A model generated the notes under the pieces. It searched no databases and was not told the origin of the DNA. It saw nothing but the letters and a program-made list of their open reading frames with translations. From assembly GCA_036924085.1 (NCBI GenBank), contig JAVGWX010000004.1:37081293-37145292 (forward strand): DNA of 64,000 bases, written 5' to 3'. Of the stretch, positions 22,201 through 32,839 are shown piece after piece (the first letter of the stretch is position 1; every line of letters starts with the position of its first letter). This stretch comes from Ariolimax columbianus. Its lineage: Eukaryota; Mollusca; Gastropoda; Stylommatophora; Arionidae. Both the position numbers and the translations under genes were made by a program.

Positions 22201-22699
22201 GTTGAGGGGAAATGACACGGCAATCCACGCGGCTGAACACTGGAGACATGATGTATGACGTAATGCCCAGGACAGGGGGAGTAATAAGTATAGTCAAACT
22301 GATTCCGTATGTGGATTATGTTCTGCGGACCTGTTGTTTTGTGAAGTGACTCCTGCTGAGTTGAGTTAACTCTTGGCGACGTTTCTTTGGTAGCGGGTTA
22401 CACTTCTTCGTTTGATATCCCGAGACGTACTTAAGAAGGTGAACCGTAGTCTACCTGGCTGTACCGCAATGCGAGACTAATCAGTTGGCACACCACTATG
22501 GAGATTTCTGAGTCGATCTCCACTTCGTTGTCTAGGTTGCTGGGATACAGAGCACGAACGAGGACGTGTGGTGAGATCTTGGTCAGTATGTTTCACTTAA
22601 CCCTAATTATTACTTCTCGCTCAATCGCTATAACAATATTTGTTAACCAGTTGTTCTTTACTCAGACTATAACAATTTTTTTTCTTCAAAATACAACCA

Positions 22700-23030
22700 C
22701 CTACAAGAGGGCATAGCTACAAATTAACTAAAGAAAAGGTCCAGATTAGATATTAGGAAATATTTCTTTAATCCGAGAGTGGTGAATACTTGGAACGCAT
22801 TGTCACTGGAAGTAGTGAAAGCAAGGACAATTAATGCATTAAAGAATAGATTGGAAGCGCACAGCTTTTAGAACAAGGAGATGTAACTGGTCTTCTTCTA
22901 CTTCTTCTTTCCGTGTCCAATCACCACTTTATATATACTGTAACTGGTTGTATACAGACTCTGTAGTCTTATAAACCAGTATAAAGACGTTAAATTAAGT
23001 TAAGTTAAAGTTAAGTTAATTTAGAAGGTT
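22700..23030 (+). mobile_element. CR1/L2-type LINE, 3' end
   Basis: The frame [20 protein letters not shown] then VNTWNALSLEVVKA and LEAHSF (about 22706-22870) matches the same text on the minus strand at 60448-60640. Both copies share a 3' tail (ACTCTGTAGTCTTATAAACC, AGTATAAAG) ending in a TTAAG/TTAAGTTAAG run (22990-23026), as expected of 5'-truncated LINE copies. Confidence 0.8.
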
Positions 23031-24165
23031 AGGAAGCTAACTTCGTATCATTTTTGAGTTAAAATAATCGTGAACTAAATATGAAATACCAGGTCCGACA
23101 TATAACTATGGTTTTGTAATCTATGTTACACATCAGATGATGTTCAAGGACACTGTCACTACAACTGCTGCTAACGTTAGCGTTTGGCTGCCCTGACATG
23201 TCTAGACGGCACAGGAATCCCAACTTATATCATGTGTACAGCTTTGTTTATCACTACTATGTAGTGTATTTTACAGATAATCGACATCACTTCACTCCGA
23301 AAATACCATAAGAGTGCTGTTTTTCTCAGAAAATACTTGAGTATTCATGACTCTTGTAGCGCTATCATTGCATATACTCCTGCTCTGTCCACTCAGGCGC
23401 TCCATTGAAGTTTACAGCCCGTTTTATATATAACTTCTGCATTCAGGGGGACGAACGGAGAGCTATCGAAGTGAAGATATTGGCTCTTTAAGTGATGTAA
23501 ACTCCACATTGAGTGTATTATTGTAAAAAGTTCAAGGTAGCGCTATAGCAGATACTGTGGTAGAAGATGAAGTGTTGATCACCTACTTGTTGCAGATATT
23601 AAACTTTTGAGATGAATTTATCCGTCCCCTTCATCACCATCTTGAACCATACACCAGACAGCGGAGTACAGGCTGGATGCCGCAATTATGACGATATTGA
23701 TGTTGACACTAAGTAAAGTACGGGATGTCAAAGAAGATGGTAGACAATTATTACGTAGAAAGGGTGATAATATGGTTGCTACAAATGTATAGAATTATTA
23801 AAAATAGATAAGTTCTCAAGGTCTAAATGATATTTTATTAATGGACAATGTCCGATAATTAAGAAAATTATGACAAAATTATGACACAATTTTGACAAAA
23901 TTATGACAAAATTATGACAAAATTACGACAAAATTATGACAAAATTATGAAAGAATTAGGACAAAAATAGCCATTAACAATCGATGAGAGCGAGATACCA
24001 GAACTCAGATATGCAGAGGTCAGAGTTAACATCTCATAGAGTGCTGCGGGGCTGAGACGGATGCTCATATCGGTAAAATAACACAGCGATGACCAACACC
24101 TATAACTGAATATAAGTAACACCAAAATAATGAGCACAGACAAGGCAAAATGAAGCCTAAAGTAT
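23031..24165. other. intergenic or intronic sequence; short 11-bp repeat inside
   Basis: No exon or element recognised apart from an 11-bp AAAATTATGAC tandem repeat of about nine copies at 23858-23966. Confidence 0.5.
23858..23966. repeat. 11-bp tandem repeat
   Basis: Runs of AAAATTATGAC with minor variants (TACGAC, TTTTGAC). Period 11. Confidence 0.8.
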
Positions 24166-24167
24166 TG

Positions 24168-24410
24168 GACGGCGTGGGATAATGGTTAAGTGACACGGCT
24201 CACAACCCAAAGGTGCTGGGTTCGATCCCCAACACAGCACCGGCCGTTACCCCGGGGAAGCAAACCTTTAGAAAATGCATGATGAAGCAGGCCCTTACAT
24301 AAAATGCAAGCTGAAGTCGGATGTACTGGGCCGACAGGGGCAAAATTAAAACATAGTGTAACGCACACCACCTTGGGAAATTGAGAAATAAGGCAAACGC
24401 AAAAAGAAAA
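24168..24410 (+). mobile_element. tRNA-derived SINE, copy A
   Basis: The head resembles a tRNA gene: an A-box-like TGGGATAATGGTTAAGTG and a B-box GGTTCGATCCCC (about 24220-24232). A conserved body follows (CGGCCGTTACCCCGGGGAAG, CTTACATAAAATGCA, GAAGTCGGATGTACTGGGCC). The tail is CACCTTGGGAAATTGAGAAATAAGGCAAACGCAAAAAG. Two more copies are at 58750-59010 (minus) and 63410-63660 (plus). Confidence 0.88.
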
Positions 24411-24447
24411 AGCCTAAAGTTATTCTACAACAACAGTTGCCTAGAAA

Positions 24448-24863
24448 ACGATGTTTAAAGAAGGACGTGATTTAACGAAAGATCTTCCGAGACAAGGTCT
24501 CGTGCATTTTATTGCATTAACTGACGTCCTTCTTTAAACATCGTTGTCCAGTTCTTCACTGTTGTCTTTGACCCACTTTTTGTTTCCATACACTGACTGC
24601 ATTCTGCGATGAATTTCAACTGCTCGACATCCTTCAGCTGTTAGAAAACAAATCACCACTTGCTGATCAACTCTGGACGGATTCCATATCACACGCGCCA
24701 TGTTTTTAACGGTCTGCTGAGGAAACTATGAGTCGAAGGATAATGACATTTTGTAAACTTGACGGCTGCTATGTACTATTTTCACCAAAAAGGACGTCAT
24801 CCGGCGCATCGTACCTATCTTTACATATTGCAGGTTGATCCGGTTTCATTTGAACATACCTCG
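24448..24863 (-). mobile_element. mariner-derived MITE-like element, second copy (truncated)
   Basis: Reverse-strand relative of 20746-21202. It includes both hairpin arms (24450-24480 and 24510-24560), the transposase N-terminal block and the terminal repeat ending CATACCTCG at 24863, followed by TA. The second inverted terminal repeat is missing, so this copy stops just beyond the hairpin. Confidence 0.8.
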
Positions 24864-25269
24864 TATGTTGTAAATTGGTCACTGCAGACTACCAAAACAT
24901 CAAGACTGTTAAAGGTCTCACACACCAATGAATGTTCACGGGGAACAGGAGGCCAGAATTATGAACACATTCTTTAGGAATGCCCACTCTATAAGCAATG
25001 AAGATACCATACCTGGCCAGAGGATGCAGGGCTGAGGCCAAAGCTGTGGGGCAGCCGCTCCGACCTGGTCAAGACTTCATACTTCATCATGGCGACTGGC
25101 CTGCAGATATAGCACGACCAATGATCCTGATCGCAAAGAAGAAGTACAAGAAAAGGGATTCTGCAATTAATTTCCTCATTTATTGTAGTTATTACTTTTC
25201 TAGTTTTCAACTGCTTTGCGCATTTGTAGCTGAGCGATTAGATAGCTCGAGTTGTATTTGATCTTCTTG

Positions 25270-26090
25270 ACCTTGATGACCTATACCTCGGAGTAGCTGC
25301 GGGTTCCAACTTCGTCTCCAGTGGACCTTGTCTTGGGCCACGGAAGTTCAGTGTATGGTAAGCCACGGCGTTCTTTAGTATTTAAAGATGACCATGGGTA
25401 CGCCCCACCTCCCCCCCCCCTTCCAGAGGCGTCACGGAGGATGTTGTGTACAGCAAGGAAGTCTGATCAACGTATTGGAGGGTTTCCCCGCGGTCTCTTT
25501 TTACCTAGGAGGTACCAGCTTTTGTCGCCGTGCTCTATCAAGGATCGTTTCTTCGCGACATGTGACTTGCACATCTATGTCTTACCTTGTCTGCATAGAT
25601 TACCGTATCATTCACCAAGTACAATCGTCGTGTCTCAGAATGAATTGTGGAGCTTTTTGTACACGTTGGTTCCATAGAGTGATTCCAACCAAGCGTCTCT
25701 CAGGAGAAGCCTGGCTGACTATCAATTTGTTCTACAGTGATTTTGCTAGTGTCTATGTCTCAGCACCGTAGCATATCGCATGGAGCACCCTGGAAATAAA
25801 GAGAGAGACTCGTAGATACTTATCTTGACAATGGTTCAGAACCGTATTAATAGACGACAAGGCTACCCAGCCCACGCGACGTCTTGTCAGTTCAGGATGC
25901 AGGCTATTTTCTATATTTAGGAGGCGCCCAAAATAGATGTACTCGCTGACATTCTCTAGTTGCCCCCCGCCAAGCATGACTGGATCACAATTGGCGAAAC
26001 GATTGCGCAACACTTTGGTCTTCGAGACATTCATCTCCAATCCCGCTATCCTGACCTAACCATTGGCTAGCTGCATCATTTCGTTGGATT
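25270..26090 (-). mobile_element. RTE-type LINE, RT C-terminal fragment
   Basis: The minus frame 26040-25753 reads MNVSKTKVLRNRFANCDPVM, then VSEYIYFGRLLN and RRVGWVALSSIN, and ends ICYGAET. This is the thumb region of RTE-clade reverse transcriptases (..KTKVM.N.., Y.YLG.., CYGAETW). Downstream (25750-25290), in broken frames, ERRLVGITLWNQ and a KLIVSQ-like text continue the family order. Stops are frequent. Confidence 0.75.
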
Positions 26091-26146
26091 CTGCTGCTGG
26101 CTCTGTAATGAAACACTATTAGTTTTTCCAGAAGCTCACCCACAAG

Positions 26147-26930
26147 GTGTACACACCTGTAGGACCCAGTCATGAAATTGACCACGTCTTGTCCAATCGT
26201 AGATCGGCAACAGATATATCAGTAGTTGGTTCCTTCTGCACTGGAAGCGACTATCGCCTTCTACGTGCCCCTTTCCACTTCGATCTAGAACTTGCAAAGT
26301 TTCTGCATCAGCGATCATACCGTGATCCAGAGACGCTCATCAATTCATCGATTGCTACCACCCTCGCAGCTAGCAAGCAACTCGGGGCTAACATCGACAC
26401 CGACATTTATCCTCACTATGCAAATCTGGTTGCAACAATCTCATCCGTCTCAAAGGCAGCCAGTCTCCCAGCACCCACTTACACCTCAAATCGAATTTCC
26501 CCTGCCAATCGAGATTTGCTAGATGAGCGGCGTTAGATGACTCGTTCTCCAGACAACCAAACATCCTTAACCAGTCTAAACAAGATCTGCCGTCAAAACC
26601 TTAGAAAAGATCATGAGACCTTTGCCTGCGAACGTCTCTTGAAACCTGCAAAATATCGACGCAGCATCAAATTAGCTTCTCGTATCCTCACCGAGCACCG
26701 ACAAATCATTCCGTGTCTGAAAGCTTCCGATATGTCTCGCACAACGTCAAAGCTGGTCATGGAGTCAATCATGGAAGCTTACTATAGCGACCTGTTCAGA
26801 TCGTCAGAACCCCCTCCAATTGATCTTCCATCCATTATTTCCCCTCTTCCAGATTTCCTTCCCTCAGAAATTCGTCATTCCGTCGTCAATGCCTACTGGA
26901 AAAACAACGGAGCTTACGTTCTCCACACTT
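26147..26930 (+). mobile_element. RTE-type LINE, endonuclease end and EN-RT linker
   Basis: Two adjoining frames (26147-26536 and 26537-26930; separated by a stop) read EIDHVLSNRRSATDISVVGS with CTGSDYRLLRA, the C-terminal endonuclease motif (SDH/Y-R-LL-RA). Then come a long helical linker, and YYSDLFRSSEP with LPDFLPSEIRHSV just before the RT would start. It faces the preceding fragment head to head and is cut off by the MITE-like copy from 26944. Confidence 0.78.
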
Positions 26931-26943
26931 TTGTCATCATATA

Positions 26944-27217
26944 ATGCCTGTATTCTGCGGTGAACGTCAACTGGTCGACATCATTCAGCTGCTAGAAACC
27001 GAATCACCGCTTGCTGATCAACTCTGGACGGATTCCGTATTACAACTGCCATATTTTCAACGATCTTACAAGAAGGAAACTATGAGTCGGAGGATAATAC
27101 AATTTTACAAACTTGACGGTTTGTATGTGCTGTTTACACCAGAAGTGACGTCATCATGCGCATCGTACATATATTCCCTTGTTGCAGTTTGGTCGGGTTT
27201 CATTTGAACACATCTCG
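26944..27217 (-). mobile_element. mariner-derived MITE-like element, third copy (truncated)
   Basis: Reverse-strand copy covering the transposase N-terminal block (GTCGACATCATTCAGCTGCT) and the terminal repeat (CATTTGAACACATCTCG ending 27217, then TA). The hairpin half is absent. Confidence 0.78.
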
Positions 27218-27249
27218 TATAATATATATAAACAGAGTGATAAACAAAT

Positions 27250-27700
27250 TAAAGATAGACAAGGCAGACTATTGACATCATCAATGGATCTCCAGCACAA
27301 AAAATAAAACGCGTCCTACCAGCAGAGGCGACCTTGAACTTGCACTGCAACCCACCAAGTAAGATATAAATCCGGAAGGCCACCTTGAAACTTAAGAAAG
27401 GGAAAGCAGCAGGACCAGATGGCATTTCAGTGGAGGCGATAATAGCAGATATAAATAAGGCAACATGCAAATTGTAAGAAATATTCAAGAAGATATGGGA
27501 AGAGCAGAGAGTGTCCACATAATGGAAAGAATTATATCTGATTAAACTTCCATAGAAGGGACACCCAGCAGATTTAAGCAATTGAAAGGGAATTACATTG
27601 ATGTCGAGGCCAACCAAGATATTCAATATAATCATCTTGGACATATTAAAAGAGGAAGTAGACAAAAATCTCCGAGAGGAACAGAGACGATTCCACCACG
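27250..27700 (+). mobile_element. RTE-type LINE, RT fragment (finger/palm start)
   Basis: In a frame with several stops, LKKGKAAGPDGISVEAI, then IFKKIWEEQRV, GITLMSRPTKIFN and ILDILKEEVDKNLREEQRRF (about 27385-27690) follow RT domains 0-2 of RTE LINEs (KAPGPD.I..E, W..I.L..I..K...). The YxDD region is not present. Confidence 0.8.
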
Positions 27701-27721
27701 TAAGTTTATTGTAGGAAAGTT

Positions 27722-27815
27722 GTAAGTTATCTGCATCCCTGACTTACCTGGTTTCTTGTAGAAACATTGTAAGTTATCTGCATCCCTGACTTACCTTTGT
27801 TTCTTTTAAGAAAAT
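27722..27815. repeat. 47-bp tandem duplication
   Basis: GTAAGTTATCTGCATCCCTG followed by ACTTACCT occurs at 27722 and again at 27769. Confidence 0.85.
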
Positions 27816-27960
27816 CTCCAGATCTTGTACCTGAAACGTTCGTGCAATACTCGAACAGGTGACTTGAGCAGGGTTGGAGCAAATGGCTCAGGACAAGACT
27901 AAGTGTGCATTAGTTGAAGACCCCTACTCCACAGGGTGTAGAAAGGTCTCTATTGATGAT
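27815..27960 (+). mobile_element. RTE-type LINE, 5' endonuclease start (short)
   Basis: AAATCTCCAGAT then CGTTCGTGCAATACTCGAAC parallels the start of the LINE at 10590 (AAATCTCCAGATTTGGTATG, CGTACAATACACGAAC). It loses resemblance after about 100 bp. Confidence 0.5.
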
Positions 27961-28409
27961 GGTTTATCCTGGCCGAAAAATATATAAATCTAACTAAGAC
28001 AAGATTACAAGATAGTGTTCCAATCCGAAAAATGTATGTTCCCTTAGAACTAGTTTGATGTCTACAACTTAGTCCCCTCTTTCCGTGCCGTGCTGCACTT
28101 CTTCTGCAAGAAACCCTTTTTCCTAGTTACATACAATGCAATTAAGTTTTTTTTCACGGCGCATACTGCATTGTATTGTCCAGAACATTCTAAATAAATA
28201 GCATTTCCCATAATTGGCAATAATCGTGCCGCCAAATGCAAACACATATCCACACATGCATTTAGTTGACTGTATGTTGTATAATACATCAGGTACAATG
28301 CAATGTCAGACTGCTTTGAAACTCTCGTGACGAATGTCTGTGTCTAGTAAAACACACACTGTCAATTCGATAGCATACATATATTATGATTCAGTACGTT
28401 AACATTGAC

Positions 28410-28585
28410 TTTTCTTTTACTTCATCTTCGTCTTCATCTTCGTATTCTTCTTCATCTTCTTCTTCTTTTTTTCTCTTTTTCTTCTCCTTCATGAATATTA
28501 TGATAGAGTACGTTAACAATAACTGACTTTTCTTCTTCTTCTTCTTCTTTTTCTTCTTCTTCTTCTTCGTCTTCGCCTTCTACTT
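28410..28585. repeat. CTT/TTC-rich microsatellite, two blocks
   Basis: TTC/TCT trinucleotide-rich blocks at about 28415-28490 and 28525-28580. The short spacer between them repeats ATGAATATTATGATAGAGTA, similar to ATATTATGATTCAGTACG at 28381, so the whole stretch may be a diverged 110-bp duplication. Confidence 0.7.
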
Positions 28586-28757
28586 TTACTGATCCCAGTT
28601 CAATGTGTTAATCACTTGTTTTTTTTTTCTGTTTCGAATGTGAAAATTGTTTCCAGAGCTTTCTGCCAAATCGAGACTGGTACTTCACGGCAGACTTTTA
28701 GCGTGGTATAAAAATCCATTAGTCAGATTGTCTTCTACCCTCATGGTATACTGATTT

Positions 28758-28805
28758 TCCTAGTCAACCCAGCTGTAAATGGGCATTGAAGAAGGAGTCA
28801 CGGGA
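28758..28805 (+). repeat. SINE-like fragment
   Basis: CAACCCAGCTGTAAATGGGC matches the SINE bodies near 890 and 32115. It directly precedes the 39-bp minisatellite. Confidence 0.4.
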
Positions 28806-28843
28806 GCTACTGAGTTCCTGATCTGTCGTCGGCACTTTCAGCA

Positions 28844-29282
28844 ATGAAAGGGAGTGAGCAAATATGGCAACACTCTGGTGTAATGAGAGGAAGTGAGCAA
28901 ATATGGCAACACTCTGGTGTAATGTAAGGGAGTGAGCAAATATGGGAACACTCTGGTGTAATGAAAGGGAGTGAGCAAATATGGCAACACTCTGGTGTAA
29001 TGTAAGGGAGTAAGCAAATATGGGAACACTCTGGTGTAATGAAAGGGAGTGAAAAAAATATGGGAACACTCTGGTGTAATGAAAGGGAGTGAGCACATAT
29101 TGGAACACTCTGGTGTAATGAAAAGGAGTGAGAAAATATGGGAACACTCTGGTGTAATGAAAGGGAGTGAGCAAATATGGGAACACTCTGGTGTAATGAA
29201 AGGGAGTGAGAAAATATGGAAACACTCTGGTGCAATGAAAGGGAGTGAGCAAATATGGGAACACTCTGGTGTAATGAAATCG
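28844..29282. repeat. 39-bp minisatellite, about 11 copies
   Basis: Units contain ATGAAAGGGAGTGAGCAAAT and ATGGGAACACTCTGGTGTA. As 39 is divisible by three and the unit lacks stops in several frames, long frames appear on both strands (for example 28764-29264 minus). These are artefacts. A few units vary (ATGTAAGG, GCAACAC). Confidence 0.92.
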
Positions 29283-29284
29283 GT

Positions 29285-30555
29285 TTATGAGCCATTTTTC
29301 ATTTTCAGCACCACCTTAGAAAGATTTGACAGTAAATTGTTATCGTCACTTATTACATGAACTCAGTGTAGTAGTGGTCCTGTTCTTGTTTCACACATAG
29401 TTTTAAATAGAACCTGGCACATTAGTCACGCACTGACATAATGTATACACAATTATCTTTCATGGTAACAAGGTAAAGGTGGTACCGTAACATATATTAC
29501 CGTAAGGGATAGAGTGTTTTTTACACCACTATCATAGAGACCTAAATCTTCAGTCTAATCGGGTTGTTTTGCATTTACTTCATAGCTGTAGTGCTGGTTC
29601 TAATATGAGCAAGCAGCCAGATAAACATTTTAAAAGTTTGGAAAATATGAGCGTATCAAAACTGTGCCACCTTTGATGCCAGGATGTTAGGGACACGTGA
29701 TTTGTGAATTTGACTTGTTACTTAGCAGATCTAGATGATGACATTCTCTTTTATCCTCTCCAAATGCAACATATAACCACCACTACATCTGGCCCATTTA
29801 AAGGAAACCTGTATCCAAACATTTACAGTGGCGGTTTTAATAGCAATTCTTTTTTATGATAAAGTTGCTAGCCCCACTGACAACCCTCCATTGTCACTTT
29901 TTACAGAATGCTTGAAAGATTACAGTTCACCTTCTATTTTCATCTTGGGTACCACTCGTGTTCAGATGTGAAAAACCTCAGGTATTTATTCGAATTCACG
30001 TCATTTCCGAAGGTGTCAATTATGAATGCTCTCTACACGTATCAAGGCATCGTACATTTTGACATTCACACGTAATAAAAGCCTGTTAGGTGTGAAGAAG
30101 GTTTCTTGGCATGATACACCATTATACAAACAGTAGCCCACGTGCCATACATAAATAAATGATTGAGTTGCTCCTTTACCTCGGAATCAGAAGTGTAAGA
30201 AGTAGGTGAGGTGAATTCAATATTTCAGTGCCAAGTTGATACAGCCCTTATGGGGGCGCTGTACACATGACATAGTGCAAATATCTGGAGTTCCAGATAA
30301 TGACCTGATGTCTTCATGTTGCCACTACTGATAGCATTAGTCAAGGGCCTCAACCTATGCGCTAAAGTCTGAATGGCGTCCCTGTAACGAGCTGAATTGA
30401 TTCGCATGCATATCAAGTGAATATTTATCTAATACAAATTGTTTTGCATGTAGTACGCATGTCAGTGATGAAGGATCAAAATGTGAGGTGTTGGCCAGAA
30501 TAGCACAGACAATAGCGGCGCTTGCACAGCTTAACAAAATCTGGCAAGATATACA
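29285..30555. other. no feature I can support
   Basis: Unique-looking sequence; no exon, RNA or mobile-element motif recognised on either strand. Confidence 0.45.
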
Positions 30556-30559
30556 GTTA

Positions 30560-31025
30560 GCACTATGCACGAAAATCAGATTAATGCGTCCAGTCAATAT
30601 TCCTCTATGCTTGTAAGACATGGACAATTACAGCTGACCTTCAACGAAGGATACAGGCCTTGGAGATGAGATGTTACCAACGACTTTTAAACGTCACGTT
30701 CAAGGATCGAGTTACAAATGACGAAATACGAGATAGAATTACAACAGCAATTGGGCTTTCAAAAGAAGGAAACTCGCTTGGTACGATCACATATCGAGAT
30801 CAAATGGCCTTGCAAATACAATCCTCCACGGAAAGGTGCATGGCAGACGACGAAGAGGCCGTCCCAAAAAGAGATGGGAGGACAACATAAAAGTATGGAC
30901 CCATCTCCGACCAGAAGAGTCACAGGCAGCAGCATCTGACAGAGAAGGGTGGCGTGGGGTTGTGAGGATGTCTTCATATGTGCCCCAACGACCTCATCGG
31001 TTACGGGATGACCTGACCTAACCTG
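30560..31025 (+). mobile_element. LINE, RT C-terminal fragment
   Basis: Broken frames read TITADLQRRIQALEMRCYQR with LLNVTFKDRVTNDEIRDRI (30630-30750). A shifted frame follows with RRRRGRPKKRWEDNIKVWTH (30842-30905), both typical of the C-terminal end of RTE/jockey-like LINE proteins. It ends in a GACCTGACCTAACCTGA run (31010-31027), a plausible LINE tail. Confidence 0.8.
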
Positions 31026-31339
31026 ACTTGAGTACGCATGCCTGATAACAGATGGACAAATAGAGCACCGTTTTGGTGGACCTATTCCTGTACACATCCA
31101 CTGTGTCTTCCAACAATGCGATGGCGGGATAAACTGACTAACGACATATATCCGCATCGATGCAGCAATACTAAAGATGGGAACGCATACATAAGATTGT
31201 TGGCTTCCTCGCATACGACATACCTGCCGGACTGAGGATACTGTGATAGTGTGATGTGATATCGTTGGTAGGTGAGAGTGTTCACCAATTTCTGTGTGCT
31301 AAGTTTTGTCCGTGCAATTGGAAGTCACCACTGAGAGGA

Positions 31340-31530
31340 TTTTGAAATGCAGATATTCAAAGTTGAAGTTAAGTTATTTCGATCACACGAAAAGACACAA
31401 TGGCTTGGAGAAGCAAATGCTGGAAGGCACAGTGTCTGTGTAAATGGGGAAGACTTCGTCCTAAAAGAAGATGATATAAGGACATTACAAGGTTGTGTAC
31501 TATCTCCGGTACTGTCCCAACTGACGGCTA
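31340..31530 (+). mobile_element. possible LINE RT fragment (domain around QGCVLSP)
   Basis: The frame 31347-31562 has GRHSVCVNGEDFVLKEDD and then LQGCVLSPVL, reminiscent of the RT domain-B motif QGxxLSPxLF. The 31-bp minisatellite begins immediately after. Short, so uncertain. Confidence 0.4.
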
Positions 31531-31535
31531 CAGAC

Positions 31536-31860
31536 AGACCATGTATCTCAACTGACCGCTAAAGGTAGACCATGTGTCTCAACTGACCGCTAAAGGTAGG
31601 CCATGCGTCTCAACTGACCGCTAAAGGTAGACCATGCTTCTCAACTTACCGCTAAAGGTAGATCATGCGTCTCAACTAATCGCTAAAGGAAGACCATGTG
31701 TCTAAACTGACCGCTAAAGAAAGACCATGCGTCTCAACTGACCGCTAAAGGTAGAACATTTGTCTCAATTGATCGCTAACGGTAGACCATGTTACTGACC
31801 GTAACAGACAAACCATGCCCCTGAACTGATCGCCACAGACAAACCATGTCAATCAACTGG
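31536..31860. repeat. 31-bp minisatellite, diverging outwards
   Basis: Units of 31 bp with TCTCAACTGACCGCTAAAGG and TAGACCATG; about 9 copies, later ones degenerate (GCCACAGACAAACCATG) out to about 31930. Confidence 0.8.
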
Positions 31861-31997
31861 CGGCTACAGACAAAGCATTTCTCTCAAATTACAGCTAAAG
31901 ACGACTTTATGCGTCAATGGACTGCCGAAGAGGTTCAGTGGCGTCATACAGCTAGCTACCAAAGAGGTTAATATCCCATACACCTTTAACAGCATTA

Positions 31998-32037
<40 letters not shown>

Positions 32038-32044
32038 CGTCTTG

Positions 32045-32190
32045 ATGAACAGAGGGGGGTTGATCGCTTTTCATGGCAAAAGTACCGGGTTCAATCTTCG
32101 TTAAATTCACGCCTTTGTCGACCCAGCTGTTACTGGGTACATGGCTTACTGTTGGGGGGAAAAGGCATCGAGGTAACGGATTTGCCACCC
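32045..32190 (+). mobile_element. tRNA-derived SINE, partial
   Basis: Follows a GA microsatellite (32000-32035). Has a tRNA-like B box (GGGTTCAATCTTCG, about 32088) and the body phrase CGACCCAGCTGTTACTGGGT, then GGTAACGGATTTGCCACCCT. The A box is weak. Confidence 0.5.
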
Positions 32191-32344
32191 TACATCACAA
32201 TTAGCATAGACCTAGCACAATGAAGTTTAGCACTTTATTCCCCAATGGTAGTGTCTGATGTGGGATTAACTTGGCCTTAAATAAAGAAACTGTGTCTTCC
32301 CAGTTACATTTACACTAAAGATTTTACATAGATCAAAAGACAAC

Positions 32345-32562
32345 AGACACCTAGCTCAGCAGCCTACAGACACCTAGCTCAGCAGCAAACATACACCTAG
32401 CTCAGCAGCCTACACCTACAGACACCTAGCTCAGCAGCCTACAGACACCTAGCTCAGCAGCCTACAGACACCTAGCTCAGCAGCCTACAGACACCTAGCT
32501 CAGCATCCAACAGACACCTAGCTCAGCAGCCAACAGACACCTAGCTCAGCAGCCTACAGAGG
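32345..32562. repeat. 23-bp minisatellite
   Basis: About nine units of ACAGACACCTAGCTCAGCAG plus CCT, with a few insertions (ACACCTA, AACATAC). Confidence 0.88.
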
Positions 32563-32599
32563 AAAGTCTAGACGGGACAATGAATCCTTCAACACTTCT

Positions 32600-32830
32600 A
32601 ACAACGCTGTTATTGTTAACGGCCAACATTGAGCATGTTCACTCTTTTGTGTGCCGTGAAAATAGCGTTGAGTGGCGAGTAGTAGAAGCTTTCTTTGCAT
32701 CCTGAGCGTACTGATGAAGATTGACCGTAGTCCTCCAGGCGGTTGTGCTATGCTTGACTTCCTCCACGTGACGCTCACTACTCCATGAATCACGTCGATC
32801 CACATCTCGTGAGCGAGACTACCTTGAAAA
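32600..32830 (-). repeat. dispersed SINE-like element, copy 2
   Basis: Read on minus it has GTGGATCGACGTGAT, TAGTGAGCGTCACGTGGA, ACAACCGCCTGGAGGA and CACAAAAGAGTGAACATGCT, matching the copy at 35690-36025. Confidence 0.75.
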
Positions 32831-32839
32831 CATCATGTT

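Noticed and set aside
28764..29295. 13-residue repeat proteins on both strands
   Set aside because: 39-bp minisatellite, open in several frames.
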